DNA of 63,866 nucleotides from Phenylobacterium sp. (GCF_004799515.1 NZ_SSMX01000020.1:1-63866), one strand, 5' to 3'. Counted from the first letter of the stretch, positions 1 through 8,353 are shown. The notes: generated by a model not told the origin, from the sequence alone. A program made the numbers and translations.

Positions 1-102
1 GGGCCATGGACCGACGCTTACAACCTCACCCGACCCCACGCCGGCATCGCCGGCCTCACGCCCTGGGCCAGGGTGAACAACCTTCTTGGAAACGACACCT
101 AG
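1..102 (+). CDS. C-terminal end of an IS481/IS3-type transposase (partial)
   Basis: Frame 1 is open from the first base to TAG at 100-102 and gives 33 residues containing YNLTRPHAGI and LTPWARVNNLL. The pattern Y-N-x-x-R-P-H followed by TP and a short basic tail is the end of the rve/DDE integrase domain of IS481 and IS3-group transposases. The 5' part lies outside the window, so intactness cannot be judged. Its stop overlaps the stop of the convergent DUF4345 gene, so no terminal inverted repeat can be placed on this side with confidence. Confidence 0.6.
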   Translation, partial: GPWTDAYNLTRPHAGIAGLTPWARVNNLLGNDT

Positions 103-482
103 GCCGTCAGCCGCCGCTCCACCCGTTCGCGCCAGACCGCGATCGCTGGCGTGACCCCGAGCTCCATCACCAAGGGCAGGGCGACCGCCGGCGGGAAACC
201 GGTGACGAGCAGGGCGCCGGCCAGCCGCGCCAGGCCGCCGATCACCACGATGGCCGCCAGGCCGCGCACGATGGTCCCGCGACGCTCGATGGTCGGGATG
301 GCGATCCAGAAGGTCAGGCCGATGCCCAGCAGCAGGCCGGAGAGATAGCGGGCGTTGCTGGTGGAGAGCGCGCCTGTCGTGCTCATGTGGCCGAACACGC
401 CCCACAGGCCGCCGTCCACCGGCACGATCCCGGCTATGGCGATGGCGGCCTGCAGCAGACGTCGCTCGGCGGCCGGGCTCAC
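99..482 (-). CDS. DUF4345 family membrane protein
   Basis: A 127-residue protein with four predicted hydrophobic segments (about residues 8-28, 45-64, 72-93 and 98-115). The pattern ARYLSGLLLGIGL in the middle and a later GGLARL is typical of DUF4345 proteins, small inner-membrane proteins of unknown function. It lies 10 bases downstream of the methyltransferase gene on the same strand and may be cotranscribed with it. No catalytic residues are recognisable. Confidence 0.65.
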   Translation of the reverse strand: MSPAAERRLLQAAIAIAGIVPVDGGLWGVFGHMSTTGALSTSNARYLSGLLLGIGLTFWIAIPTIERRGTIVRGLAAIVVIGGLARLAGALLVTGFPPAVALPLVMELGVTPAIAVWRERVERRLTA

Positions 483-492
483 CGAACAGGGC

Positions 493-1077
493 TCAATCGA
501 ACAGCGACGGCTGCGGCGCCTGGGCCGCGGCCCTGGTCCGCGCGGGCTTCGGTGGCGGGGGCTCCAGCGCCTTGGCGCCCTCGATGGCCAGGAGGCGGGC
601 CTTGGTGTTGACCCCGCCGCGAGCCGAGAAGCCGCCGAGCTTGCCGCCGGCCGCCGTCACCCGGTGGCAGGGCACCACAATCGGCCAGGGGTTCTGGCCC
701 AGCGCCGCGCCGACGTCGCGGGCCAGCAGCTTGTCGCCCAGTTTTTCGGCGATCTGGCCGTAGGTCAGGGTCTCGCCGGGCGGAATGGCGCGGGCGATGG
801 CATAGACCTGGGCGTTGAAGTCCGGCACACGGCCCATCTCGATCGGCACGCCGGTCAGGTCGGCAGGCTTGCCCAGCATCAGGGCGCGGATGCGGTCGAT
901 GGCGTCCAGCACATAGGCCGGCGGCGATCCTTCCACGATCTCCGGAAAGCGGCGCGTGAAGCTCTTGCGCGCGATCTCCGGCGTGGCGTCCGGCAGGTGG
1001 GCGGCGACCAGGCCGTCGGCGCCCCAGGCCAGGCCCGCCCACCCGATGGCGGTTTCAAAAAGGGCGTACTGGGTCAT
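493..1077 (-). CDS. ogt: Methylated-DNA--[protein]-cysteine S-methyltransferase
   Basis: A 194-residue suicide repair enzyme that would transfer the alkyl group from O6-alkylguanine in DNA to its own cysteine. The active-site motif VPCHRV is present in the context NPWPIVVPCHRVTAAGGKLG, preceded by the helix-turn-helix region with PPGETLTYGQIA that inserts into the minor groove. The N-terminal half is the usual variable ribonuclease-H-like domain. The C-terminus carries a Pro/Ala/Arg-rich tail of about 25 residues beyond the family core. The ATG at 1077 was chosen because the much longer open frame upstream is antisense to the next gene. Confidence 0.9.
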   Translation of the reverse strand: MTQYALFETAIGWAGLAWGADGLVAAHLPDATPEIARKSFTRRFPEIVEGSPPAYVLDAIDRIRALMLGKPADLTGVPIEMGRVPDFNAQVYAIARAIPPGETLTYGQIAEKLGDKLLARDVGAALGQNPWPIVVPCHRVTAAGGKLGGFSARGGVNTKARLLAIEGAKALEPPPPKPARTRAAAQAPQPSLFD

Positions 1078-1173
1078 GCTTTGGAATATAGGTCGGTTCG
1101 CCGGGGCCGCTGGCGGTTTTCGGATATCAAACCCATAAAAGGCCCCTGAGCGCTGGCATGATACCACCGCGGC

Positions 1174-2538
1174 ATGATGCTGGAGATCGACGCGGCCAGG
1201 GAGCGCGAGGCGACGCGCCGCCGGGCCGTGGCTGAATCCGGCCGCACCGACACCGTCCGCTGGACGGACGGGGACCAGCTCGATCCGGCCTGGGACCGGC
1301 GCGCCGTCCTGGCGGCGGAGCACGTGCCGAGGGGCGCGGTGGTGCTCGACCTCGGCTGCGGCGCCATGGCCCTGGAGCGCGCCCTGCCGCAGGGGTGCCG
1401 TTACATCCCCTGCGACCTCACTCCGCGCGACGAACGCACCCTGGTCTGCGACTTCAACGCCGGCGAGTTCCCGGCCGGCGTTTCGGCCGACGTGGTCGCG
1501 GTGCTGGGCGTGCTGGAATACCTGAACGACGCGCCGGGCTTCCTGAAGCGGCTGCACGCCCTGAACCGGCCCGTCGTGTTGAGCTACTGCACCGTGGCCG
1601 AGCGCGGCCCGGCCGACCGCCGCGCGTTGGGCTGGGTCAACGATTACGCGACGGATCAGCTCATCGCGCTGCTGAACGCCGCCGGCTTCGCCCGCATCAC
1701 CGGCCGCGAGATCAGCCCGGGCCAGCTCCTCCTGCGCCTGGCGCCCCAGCCCGCCGTCGTCGCGCCCGAGCGTGACGTCTGGGTGGTGAGCTATTCCAGC
1801 CTGCCCAACTTCGGCGACCGCCTGGGCGCCCAGGTGCTGGCCCAGGTGCTGCCCGACCACGCCCGGGTGACCCACATCGACCTGGGCGCGCTGGAGGCGG
1901 CCCCGGCCGGCAAGCCCGACCTCTTGATCCTGGGCCTCTGCAACAGCCTCTTCCAACCGGTGCTCACCGACGAGCTTCTCAGCCTGGTCGGCCGCGCCGA
2001 CCGCGCCGTGGGCGTGTTCGGCACCCAGTACCGCCAGAGCCTGGACGCCGACCGCCTGGGGGCGCTGATCGACCGGCTGGACAGCTGGTGGGCGCGCGCC
2101 GAGGAGGACGTGCTGCTCTACGGCCGCGGCCGCGCCAACGCGCGCCACCTGGGCGACTGGCTGATCGAGGCCTTCCCGCTGGCCCGCTGGACGCGCGACG
2201 AGACCCTGCAGGTGGGACAGGAGGCCCTGGCCGACGCGCCGCTGGACCGGCTGATCGCCCGCTACCAGGCCAGCCGCCGGGTGGCCTCGCCGCGCCTGCA
2301 CCCGCTGCTCTGCGCCATGACCTCGGCGGAGGAGGTCGCCTATGTGGAGCAGATCGGCTCGGATGGCGGCGACGCGCCCTCCGGCAAGTTCCGCGGCCTG
2401 TTCCTCGACATCTTCGGCCGCGACCTGCCGCAGCGCCAGTTCGTCCCCGTCGAGCGCGATGCGGTGCGGATGTACAAGGCCAAGGTCCGCCGCAACGTCG
2501 AGGCGCTGCGCGCCGAATTGGCGGGGATGCTGGGGTAG
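1174..2538 (+). CDS. SAM methyltransferase fused to a polysaccharide pyruvyltransferase-like domain
   Basis: 454 residues in two domains. Residues about 30-190 form a class I SAM-dependent methyltransferase with the motif I signature VLDLGCG at 58-63 and an acidic motif II region near PCDLTP; LGVLEYLNDAPGF fits the post-II loop. Residues about 200-454 resemble polysaccharide pyruvyltransferase/CsaB-type proteins: SYSSLPNFGDRLGAQ at 206-220 is the nucleotide-sugar-binding start, and LLILGLCNSLF and GVFGTQYRQSL follow. Such enzymes modify surface polysaccharides; acceptor and donor cannot be read here. The gene stands alone, divergent from ogt. Start could be either of the two adjacent ATGs. 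Confidence 0.65.
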   Translation: MMLEIDAAREREATRRRAVAESGRTDTVRWTDGDQLDPAWDRRAVLAAEHVPRGAVVLDLGCGAMALERALPQGCRYIPCDLTPRDERTLVCDFNAGEFPAGVSADVVAVLGVLEYLNDAPGFLKRLHALNRPVVLSYCTVAERGPADRRALGWVNDYATDQLIALLNAAGFARITGREISPGQLLLRLAPQPAVVAPERDVWVVSYSSLPNFGDRLGAQVLAQVLPDHARVTHIDLGALEAAPAGKPDLLILGLCNSLFQPVLTDELLSLVGRADRAVGVFGTQYRQSLDADRLGALIDRLDSWWARAEEDVLLYGRGRANARHLGDWLIEAFPLARWTRDETLQVGQEALADAPLDRLIARYQASRRVASPRLHPLLCAMTSAEEVAYVEQIGSDGGDAPSGKFRGLFLDIFGRDLPQRQFVPVERDAVRMYKAKVRRNVEALRAELAGMLG

Positions 2539-2602
2539 CGGTTCGCTGCCCTCTCTTCGGCTCCGCCGAGGGCGAAGAGCTAGCCCGCGGTCTGCGGCTT
2601 AA

Positions 2603-2733
2603 ATCTCATGGCGGCCAGTTTGCCTTGGGGTCTCGGCTTCTCAAGGACTGGCCAAAGGCCAGCCGCTCCGCGGCGCGCCGCAGGCGCGTCCTTGACAAGC
2701 CGAGGCCCCAAGGCTCGCATCTGACCATGAGAT
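2603..2733. repeat. 131-bp palindromic dispersed element, copy 1
   Basis: The ends ATCTCATGG (2603-2611) and CCATGAGAT (2725-2733) are exact inverted repeats. Internally a 26-base arm beginning CCTTGGGGTCTCGG is mirrored near-perfectly before the right end, so the whole unit can fold into one long hairpin. A second copy lies at 63540-63659 and a truncated right end at 62456-62510. No open reading frame fits in it. It could be a non-autonomous transposable element or a transcribed RNA hairpin. Confidence 0.75.
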
Positions 2734-2743
2734 CTAAGGGCGG

Positions 2744-2764
2744 GTGGCATCTGGAAGATGCCAC
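2744..2764. repeat. Perfect 9-bp hairpin beside the palindromic element
   Basis: GTGGCATCT, loop GGA, AGATGCCAC. A degenerate equivalent with the conserved core TCTGGAAGA follows copy 2 at the right end of the window, so this hairpin appears to be part of the extended repeat. It lies just upstream of the next small gene and has no U-tract. Confidence 0.5.
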
Positions 2765-2774
2765 ATAGGCAAAG

Positions 2775-3050
2775 ATGACTTTCTTGCACTACGTCGGATT
2801 GATGCTTGAAGCCCTGGGCGTCATCGGCCTGTTTCTGGGTCTCATAGCCGCCGCTCACAGTTCGAAGAGAATGCACGCGGAATCTCATGCATCCCTGGCG
2901 CAGAGACTGACGGGAGTATGGTTCCTAGATGATCGCAATCTAACCAAAGATGGACTGCAGCATCGGGCTGACACCTACCGATACCTGCTGTGGATGCTGG
3001 CGCCGTGCGCGGCGCTCGCTGCGGGAATAGCTCTGTGGGAGTTGACCTAG
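2775..3050 (+). CDS. Small two-pass membrane protein, unknown
   Basis: 91 residues with one hydrophobic segment at about residues 5-26 (VGLMLEALGVIGLFLGLIAA) and a second at about 70-88, separated by a hydrophilic loop with several His, Arg and Asp. I do not recognise the family. Codon use is less GC-rich at third positions than the neighbours (ACT, TTG, GGA and ATA are common), which suggests acquisition. It directly follows the palindromic repeat. No obvious partner gene. Confidence 0.5.
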   Translation: MTFLHYVGLMLEALGVIGLFLGLIAAAHSSKRMHAESHASLAQRLTGVWFLDDRNLTKDGLQHRADTYRYLLWMLAPCAALAAGIALWELT

Positions 3051-3231
3051 AAGGACCCTTCCTTGACCCAGCACCCCTCTTAGGCGCATAAGCGCGCCCT
3101 TCCGGCGCCAACCTCGGTCAGCGCCCTCCACCGTCACGACCCCTGCTCTTATGTAGGACGAGGGCGGCGAGGCCCCCCGTCCACGCAATCGTGCACGGGG
3201 GTCGACTGCGTTTGGGCTTTAGGAGTTCGGC

Positions 3232-4770
3232 TTGTTCGACGCGCTTACAGATCGGCTCTCCAGCGTCTTTGACCGCCTGGGCGGCAAGGGCGTCCTGTCG
3301 GAGAAGGATGTCGACGAGGCCCTGCGCGAGGTCCGCGTGGCCCTGCTCGAGGCCGACGTCGCCCTGCCGGTGGTCCGCGACTTCATCGCCAAGGCCAAGG
3401 AGGCCGCGACCGGCGAGGCGGTGATCCGCTCCGTCCGCCCGGCCGACCAGGTGGTGAAGATCACCTACGACGGCCTGGTGGAGATGCTGGGCGGCGCGGA
3501 TGAGGCCCAGGGCCTGAACCTGTCGCTCAATCCGCCGACCGTGATCCTGATGGCCGGCCTGCAAGGCTCCGGCAAGACGACGACGGCGGCCAAGCTGGCC
3601 CTCCGCCTGGGCAAGGACCGCAAGCGGGTGCTGCTGGCCTCGCTCGACACCCGCCGCCCGGCCGCCATGGAGCAGCTGGCGACGCTGGCGGGCCTGGCGG
3701 GCGTCGACAGCCTGCCCATCGTCGCCGGCCAGGCCGCACCCGACATCGCGCGCCGCGCGCTGCAGTCGGCCAAGCTGCAGGGCTTCGACGTGGTCATCCT
3801 CGACACCGCCGGCCGCACCACCCTCGACGAGGCGATGATGAGCGAGGCGGCCGATATCGCCCGCATCGCCAACCCGTCCGAGACCCTGCTGGTCGCCGAC
3901 GCGCTCACCGGCCAGGACGCGGTGCGCACCGCCAAGGCCTTCCACGAGCGCCTGCCGCTGACCGGCCTGGTGCTGACCCGCGCCGACGGCGACGGCCGCG
4001 GCGGCGCCGCGCTCTCCATGCGCGCGGTCACCGGCCTGCCGATCAAGTTCTTCGGCGTCTCGGAGAAGATCGACGGGCTGGAGGTGTTCGACGCCGCCCG
4101 GGTCGCCGGCCGCATCCTGGGCCAGGGCGACGTGGTGGCCCTGGTCGAGAAGGCCACCCAGGAGCTGGACGTCGCCAAGGCCGAGGCCATGGCCAAGAGG
4201 CTGGCCAAGGGCCAGTTCGACTTGGACATGATGGCCGAGCAGCTTCAGCAGATGAAGCGCATGGGCGGCATGGAAGGCCTGATGGGCATGCTGCCCGGGG
4301 TCCAGAAGATCAAGAAGCAGATCGCCGAGGCCAACATCAGCGACAAGATGGTCGACCGCCAGGCGGCGATCATCTCCTCGATGACCAAGCTGGAGCGCCG
4401 CAAGCCCGACATCCTGGCCGCCTCGCGCAAGCGCCGCATCGCCGCCGGCGCCGGCGTCGACGTGGCCGAGGTCAACCGGCTCCTGAAGCAACACCGCCAG
4501 ATGGCCGACGCCTTCAAGATGATGAGCAAGGGCGGCGGCCGCGGCTTCGCCCAGATGGCCCAGATGCTGGGCGGCCCCGGTGGTCTTGGGGGCGGTCCCG
4601 GCGGCGGCATGGACCGCCTGAAGAATCTGGGCGGCGGCAAGATGCCCATGCCCTCGGAAAAAGAGATCGAAGAGATGGCCGCCAAGCTCCAGTCGGGCGA
4701 CGGCGGCTTCAAACTACCCGGCCTTGGGGGCGCAGGCCTGCCCCCCGGCTTCAACCCCTTCAAGAAATAG
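3232..4770 (+). CDS. ffh: Signal recognition particle protein Ffh
   Basis: 512-residue SRP54 GTPase, which binds 4.5S RNA and signal peptides and docks ribosomes at FtsY. Order: N-terminal four-helix bundle (FDALTDRLSSVF), G domain with P-loop GLQGSGKTTTAAKLA near residue 109, DTRRPAA and DTAGRTTLDE, then the methionine-rich M domain (MKRMGGMEGLMGM and following). The tail is a Gly/Met/Pro-rich stretch. The start is TTG at 3232, set by AGGAG at 3222-3226 and by the family N-terminus. It leads the rpsP-rimM cluster, 24 bases ahead of rpsP. Confidence 0.96.
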   Translation: MFDALTDRLSSVFDRLGGKGVLSEKDVDEALREVRVALLEADVALPVVRDFIAKAKEAATGEAVIRSVRPADQVVKITYDGLVEMLGGADEAQGLNLSLNPPTVILMAGLQGSGKTTTAAKLALRLGKDRKRVLLASLDTRRPAAMEQLATLAGLAGVDSLPIVAGQAAPDIARRALQSAKLQGFDVVILDTAGRTTLDEAMMSEAADIARIANPSETLLVADALTGQDAVRTAKAFHERLPLTGLVLTRADGDGRGGAALSMRAVTGLPIKFFGVSEKIDGLEVFDAARVAGRILGQGDVVALVEKATQELDVAKAEAMAKRLAKGQFDLDMMAEQLQQMKRMGGMEGLMGMLPGVQKIKKQIAEANISDKMVDRQAAIISSMTKLERRKPDILAASRKRRIAAGAGVDVAEVNRLLKQHRQMADAFKMMSKGGGRGFAQMAQMLGGPGGLGGGPGGGMDRLKNLGGGKMPMPSEKEIEEMAAKLQSGDGGFKLPGLGGAGLPPGFNPFKK

Positions 4771-4794
4771 CTAGAAAACCAAGGACTAAGAGAA

Positions 4795-5400
4795 ATGCTG
4801 AAGATCCGTCTCGCCCGTGGCGGCGCCAAGAAGCGCCCCTACTACTCGATCGTCGTCGCCGACAGCCATTCGCCGCGCGACGGCCGCTTCATCGAGAAGG
4901 TGGGCGCCTACAACCCGCTGCTGAAGAAGGACGACCCGGCCCGGGTGACGCTGAACGTCGAGCGTATCCAGGAGTGGATCAAGAAGGGCGCCCAGCCCAC
5001 CGACCGCGTGGCGCGCGAGCTCTCGAAGCAAGGCCTCGCCCAATGGCAGGCCGGCAACAACCCGAAGAAGGGCGAGCCGGGGACCAAGGCCAAGGAACGC
5101 GCCGAGGAACGCGCCCAGCGCGACGCCGACCGCGCGGCGGCCATCGAGGAAGCCAAGAACAACCCACCCCCCGAGCCCGAACCGGAAGTCGTCGAGGAAG
5201 CGCCGGCCGCCGAGGCCGTGGCTGAAGAAGCGCCCGCCGAAGCCGCGGCCGAAGAAGCCCCGGCTGCTGAGGAGGCTCCGGCCGCTGAAGCCGCTCCGGC
5301 GGAAGAGCCCGCGGCCGAAGCGCCCGCCGAAGAAGCTCCTGCTGCTGAAGCGCCCGCCGAAGCGCCTGCCGCCGAAGCCGGCGAAGCCTCGGAAGGCTGA
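4795..5400 (+). CDS. rpsP: 30S ribosomal protein S16 with long Ala/Glu/Pro tail
   Basis: 201 residues; the S16 core usually ends near residue 85. The core is clear: [34 protein letters not shown] and a [16 protein letters not shown] helix. From about residue 95 there is a basic/acidic helical linker ([19 protein letters not shown]) and then some 75 residues built almost only from Ala, Glu and Pro in EAPAAE-like units. Extended S16 tails occur in other alphaproteobacteria, but this one is long. Second gene of the ffh-rpsP-rimM run. Confidence 0.95.
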   Translation: MLKIRLARGGAKKRPYYSIVVADSHSPRDGRFIEKVGAYNPLLKKDDPARVTLNVERIQEWIKKGAQPTDRVARELSKQGLAQWQAGNNPKKGEPGTKAKERAEERAQRDADRAAAIEEAKNNPPPEPEPEVVEEAPAAEAVAEEAPAEAAAEEAPAAEEAPAAEAAPAEEPAAEAPAEEAPAAEAPAEAPAAEAGEASEG

Positions 5401-5429
5401 TCTGCGAGCCAACTCCCCATCGTTTGTCA

Positions 5430-5513
5430 TCACCCGGCTTGCCCGGGTGACCCAAGCTGAGTCCGTGATGTTTCCACAGCGGCTTGGGTCCCCCGGATCG
5501 CCCTTTCGGGCGA
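5430..5513. repeat. REP-like hairpin cluster between rpsP and rimM
   Basis: Three hairpins in series: TCACCCGG/CCCGGGTGA around 5430-5450, CCCAAGC (5451-5457) pairing with GCTTGGG (5482-5488), and TCGCCC-TTT-CGGGCGA at 5498-5513. The last ends just before the GGAGG ribosome-binding site of rimM (5516-5520), so it may influence rimM translation as well as act as an intergenic repeat. Confidence 0.55.
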
Positions 5514-5520
5514 CCGGAGG

Positions 5521-6036
5521 ATGACGGTGGGGAGGGACGACCTCATCCTCGTCGCGCGCGTGGCGGGCGCCTTTGGCGTCAAGGGCGAGGTGCGGCTGAC
5601 CAGCTTCACGGCCGAGCCGCTGGCCTTGCTGGGCTACAAGACCCTGCTGGGTGAAGACGGCCAGGCGGCGCTGACGCTCACCGCCGGCCGCGCGGCCAAG
5701 GGCGGGGTTGTGGCCCGCGCCAAGGAAGTCGCCACCCGCGAAGAGGCCGAGGCCCTGCGCGGCCTGAAGCTGCATGTCCCGCGTGCGGCCCTGCCGGAGC
5801 CGGACGAGGACGAATTCTACATCGCCGACCTGATCGGCCTGGACGTGGTCAGCCTGGAGGGCGAGCTCCTGGGCCAGGTGAGGTCCGTGCGCGACTTCGG
5901 CGCCGGCGACCTCCTGGAGGTGACGCCCGTCCCCGCCGGCGAGAGCTGGTGGCTGCCCTTCACCCGCGAGGCCGTGCCGGAGGTCCAGATGGACTCCGGC
6001 CGGATCGTCGCTGTGCGGCCGGACGAGGTGGAGTAA
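5521..6036 (+). CDS. rimM: Ribosome maturation factor RimM
   Basis: 171 residues. RimM binds S19 and helps 30S head assembly. The N-terminal barrel begins LVARVAGAFGVKGEVRLTSFT, the family signature. The C-terminal PRC-barrel includes FYIADLIGLDVV, DFGAGDLLEV and WWLPFTREAVPEV. The start follows GGAGG directly. Its usual partners trmD and rplS lie 1.1 kb downstream, separated by a thioesterase gene on the other strand. Confidence 0.94.
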   Translation: MTVGRDDLILVARVAGAFGVKGEVRLTSFTAEPLALLGYKTLLGEDGQAALTLTAGRAAKGGVVARAKEVATREEAEALRGLKLHVPRAALPEPDEDEFYIADLIGLDVVSLEGELLGQVRSVRDFGAGDLLEVTPVPAGESWWLPFTREAVPEVQMDSGRIVAVRPDEVE

Positions 6037-6047
6037 AACGTCCGCTT

Positions 6048-6197
6048 GGTTGCTCCCCCGTTGGGGGAGCTGTCGGCGAAGCCGACTGAGGGGGTCCTTA
6101 TCCGCCGTGGATGACCCGCTCCGGCGCGGAGCCTGTCCTCGGATGGGCCTTCGGCCGAGTCCGGGGGCGCCACCTCCCCCAGAGGGAGAGGAATTTC
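6048..6197. repeat. Intergenic repeat, CTCCCCC/GGGGGAGCTGTC family
   Basis: Begins GCTCCCCCGTTGGGGGAGCTG followed by a GCGAAGC element and ACTGAGGGGGTC, and ends with a pyrimidine-rich CACCTCCCCCAGAGGGAGAGG and GAATTT. The same start and end modules recur at 8354-8466 and, in part, at 40705-40857 and 42449-42474. Always intergenic; this copy separates rimM from the convergent thioesterase gene and may help terminate both. Confidence 0.6.
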
Positions 6198-6201
6198 GGC
6201 G

Positions 6202-7062
6202 CTACGCCTTCGCCTTGCGCATCCGCATCAGGCCTTCCTGGGCCACGCTCGCCACCAGGGTGCCGTCCTCGTGGAAGATCGAACCACGGATGAAGCCGCG
6301 GCCGCCCGAGGCGCTGGGGCTGTCCTGCGAATAGAGGTGCCAGTCGTTGAAGTTGGTCGGCTTGTGGAACCACATGGCGTGGTCGAGGCTGGCCGACTGG
6401 AAGCCCGGCGTCTGCCAGTGGACCTTGTGCGGCCGCATGGCGGTGGATAGCAGGTTCATGTCCGAGGCGTAGGCCATGATCACCTGGTGCATGTGAGGGT
6501 CCGCGCCGATCGGCTCGCGGGCGCGGAACCAGGTCTGGCTGATCGGATCCTTTGGCCCGTCCTGGAAGTAGCTGCGCGCGTCCATGGAGCGCATCTCGAT
6601 GGGCCGGGGGCGCGAGAGCCACTTCTTGGCCTCGTCCGGCGCGTTCTCCATGGCCTTCTTCTGCATCTCGAAGTCGTCGGGCAGGTCCTGCCAGGGCGTC
6701 GCCGGCGGCATCTCGGCCTGGTGCTCGAAGCCCTCCTGCACCTCCATGAACGAGGCGGCGAGGTTGAAGATCTGCTGGCCGTGCTGGATGGCGACCACGC
6801 GCCGGGTGGTGAAGCTGCCGCCGTCGCGGCTGCGGTCGACCTCGAAGACGATCGGGACGGTCGGGTCGCCCGGCCGGATGAAATAGCAGTGCAGCGAGTG
6901 GCAGACGCGTTCCTCGACGGTCTCGTAGGCCGCCAGCAGCGACTGGGCGATCACCTGGCCGCCGAAGATGCGGCCGGGGGAGTTGTCCGCCGTCGTGCCG
7001 CGGAACAGGTTCACTTCGATGCGCTCCAGCTGGAGCGTCTCGGTCAGGGTCTCGATGTCCAT
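6202..7062 (-). CDS. tesB: Acyl-CoA thioesterase II
   Basis: 286-residue double-hotdog thioesterase that hydrolyses medium- and long-chain acyl-CoA in the cytoplasm. Family features are IFGGQVIAQSLLAAYETV and HSLHCYFIRPGDPTVP in the first hotdog, TTRRVVAIQHGQQIFNLAAS next, and an N-terminal-like repeat ending in LASVAQEGLMR. The ATG at 7062 gives the family start MDIETLTETLQLERIE; the upstream Arg-rich extension is unlikely. The gene is inserted against the rimM-trmD direction and is divergent from trmD with a 90-bp gap. Confidence 0.92.
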   Translation of the reverse strand: MDIETLTETLQLERIEVNLFRGTTADNSPGRIFGGQVIAQSLLAAYETVEERVCHSLHCYFIRPGDPTVPIVFEVDRSRDGGSFTTRRVVAIQHGQQIFNLAASFMEVQEGFEHQAEMPPATPWQDLPDDFEMQKKAMENAPDEAKKWLSRPRPIEMRSMDARSYFQDGPKDPISQTWFRAREPIGADPHMHQVIMAYASDMNLLSTAMRPHKVHWQTPGFQSASLDHAMWFHKPTNFNDWHLYSQDSPSASGGRGFIRGSIFHEDGTLVASVAQEGLMRMRKAKA

Positions 7063-7152
7063 GAGGCGCCGCTTACGCTGGCCCCGGCGCGCCCGCAACC
7101 TTTGCGGCCCGCAACCTTGACGGATCGGCCGTCTGCGGCCCTTTGAGGCGCC

Positions 7153-7863
7153 ATGCCGTTCGACGCCACCGTCCTGACCATGTTCCCCGAGGCTTTCCCG
7201 GGCCCGCTGGGGGTTTCCCTGATCGGAACGGCCTGGCGCGAACAGGGACTCTGGACCTTGGAAACGCTGGACATTCGCAGCTTTTCCAAGGATAAGCGCG
7301 GCTTCCTCGACGACACCCCCTCGGGCGGCGGTCCGGGGCAGGTGATGCGGGCGGACGTGATCGCCTCTGCGCTCGACAGCGTGGAGCGGCGCGGGCGTCC
7401 GCTTTTGTACATGAGCGCCCGGGGCGAGCCCCTGACCCAGGCGCGGGTGCGTGAGTGGGCCGAAGGTCCGGGGCTGATCGTGCTTTGCGGTCGGTTCGAA
7501 GGGGTGGACCAGCGTGTCCTAGAGGCGCGCGGGTTCGAGGAGGTCGCCGTGGGCGACGCGGTCCTGGCCGGTGGCGAGGCCGCGGCGCTGGTGGTGATCG
7601 AGGCGTGCGTACGGCTTGTCCCGGGTGTGTTGGGCCAGGCCGCGAGTTTGAGTGAAGAAAGCTTCGAGGACGGGCTCCTCGAGCATCCGCAGTACACCAG
7701 GCCGCGGACGTTCGAAGGGCTGGACATCCCCGAGGTCCTGCTTTCCGGCAACCACGCCGAAATCGGCAAGTGGCGGCGGGCGGAGCGGGAGAAGACCACG
7801 CGGGAACGGCGGCCGGACTTGTGGGCCAAGCTTCCCGCCAATCAACAGGCAAAGGGCGATTAA
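7153..7863 (+). CDS. trmD: tRNA (guanine-N1)-methyltransferase
   Basis: 236 residues; methylates G37 next to the anticodon of tRNAs with G36, preventing frameshifts. SPOUT-knot residues are visible: GGGPGQVMR near 60, ILCGRFEG-type [12 protein letters not shown], then [17 protein letters not shown] and VPGVLG. C-terminal helices include [15 protein letters not shown] and [15 protein letters not shown], as in the family. Followed by rplS after 20 bases, the classical order. Confidence 0.95.
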   Translation: MPFDATVLTMFPEAFPGPLGVSLIGTAWREQGLWTLETLDIRSFSKDKRGFLDDTPSGGGPGQVMRADVIASALDSVERRGRPLLYMSARGEPLTQARVREWAEGPGLIVLCGRFEGVDQRVLEARGFEEVAVGDAVLAGGEAAALVVIEACVRLVPGVLGQAASLSEESFEDGLLEHPQYTRPRTFEGLDIPEVLLSGNHAEIGKWRRAEREKTTRERRPDLWAKLPANQQAKGD

Positions 7864-7883
7864 GCCCAGTAAGGACCAAGACC

Positions 7884-8285
7884 ATGAACGTGATCGAGAC
7901 CCTCGAGAAGGAAGAGGCCGACCGCCTCCTCAGTCTCCGCAAGATTCCCGAGTTCCAGCCCGGCGACACCGTGCGCGTCAACGTGCGCATCAAGGAAGGC
8001 GACCGTGAGCGCGTCCAGGCCTACGAGGGCGTCTGCATCGCCCGCGGCGGCCAGGGGATCAACGAGAGCTTCACCGTGCGCAAGATCAGCTTCGGCGAGG
8101 GCGTCGAGCGCCTGTTCCCGGTGATGAGCCCGATGATCGAGTCCATCGAGGTGAAGCGCCGCGGCGTCGTGCGCCGCGCCAAGCTCTATTACCTGCGCGA
8201 CCGCCGCGGGAAGTCGGCCCGTATCGCCGAGCGCGCCATGGGCGCCCGCGCCGAAACCCCGGAGCCCGAGGCCTCGGACGCCTAA
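7884..8285 (+). CDS. rplS: 50S ribosomal protein L19
   Basis: 133 residues. L19 sits at the 30S-50S interface. Recognised by [56 protein letters not shown] and the basic [16 protein letters not shown]. The ATG at 7884 is preceded by AAGGACC; the longer frame running back into trmD is rejected. Ends the trmD-rplS unit, with an intrinsic terminator 28 bases downstream. Confidence 0.96.
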   Translation: MNVIETLEKEEADRLLSLRKIPEFQPGDTVRVNVRIKEGDRERVQAYEGVCIARGGQGINESFTVRKISFGEGVERLFPVMSPMIESIEVKRRGVVRRAKLYYLRDRRGKSARIAERAMGARAETPEPEASDA

Positions 8286-8312
8286 GGCGTTCCAGCGTCA
8301 GCAAATTCGAAG

Positions 8313-8343
8313 CGGCGGCCACAGCACTGTGGCCGCCGTTTTC
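8313..8343 (+). terminator. Intrinsic terminator after rplS
   Basis: CGGCGGCCACAG (8313-8324) is exactly complementary to CTGTGGCCGCCG (8327-8338), a nearly loopless stem of 11-12 bp, followed by TTTTCGTT. Confidence 0.85.
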
Positions 8344-8353
8344 GTTGGTGAAT

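Noticed and set aside
1078..2301. Minus-strand extension of the ogt frame (total 602 residues)
   Set aside because: It is antisense to the methyltransferase-fusion gene, has Gln/His/Val-Gly-rich shadow composition and the ogt family starts at 1077.
3118..4494. 458-residue minus-strand frame over ffh
   Set aside because: Shadow of a universally conserved gene.
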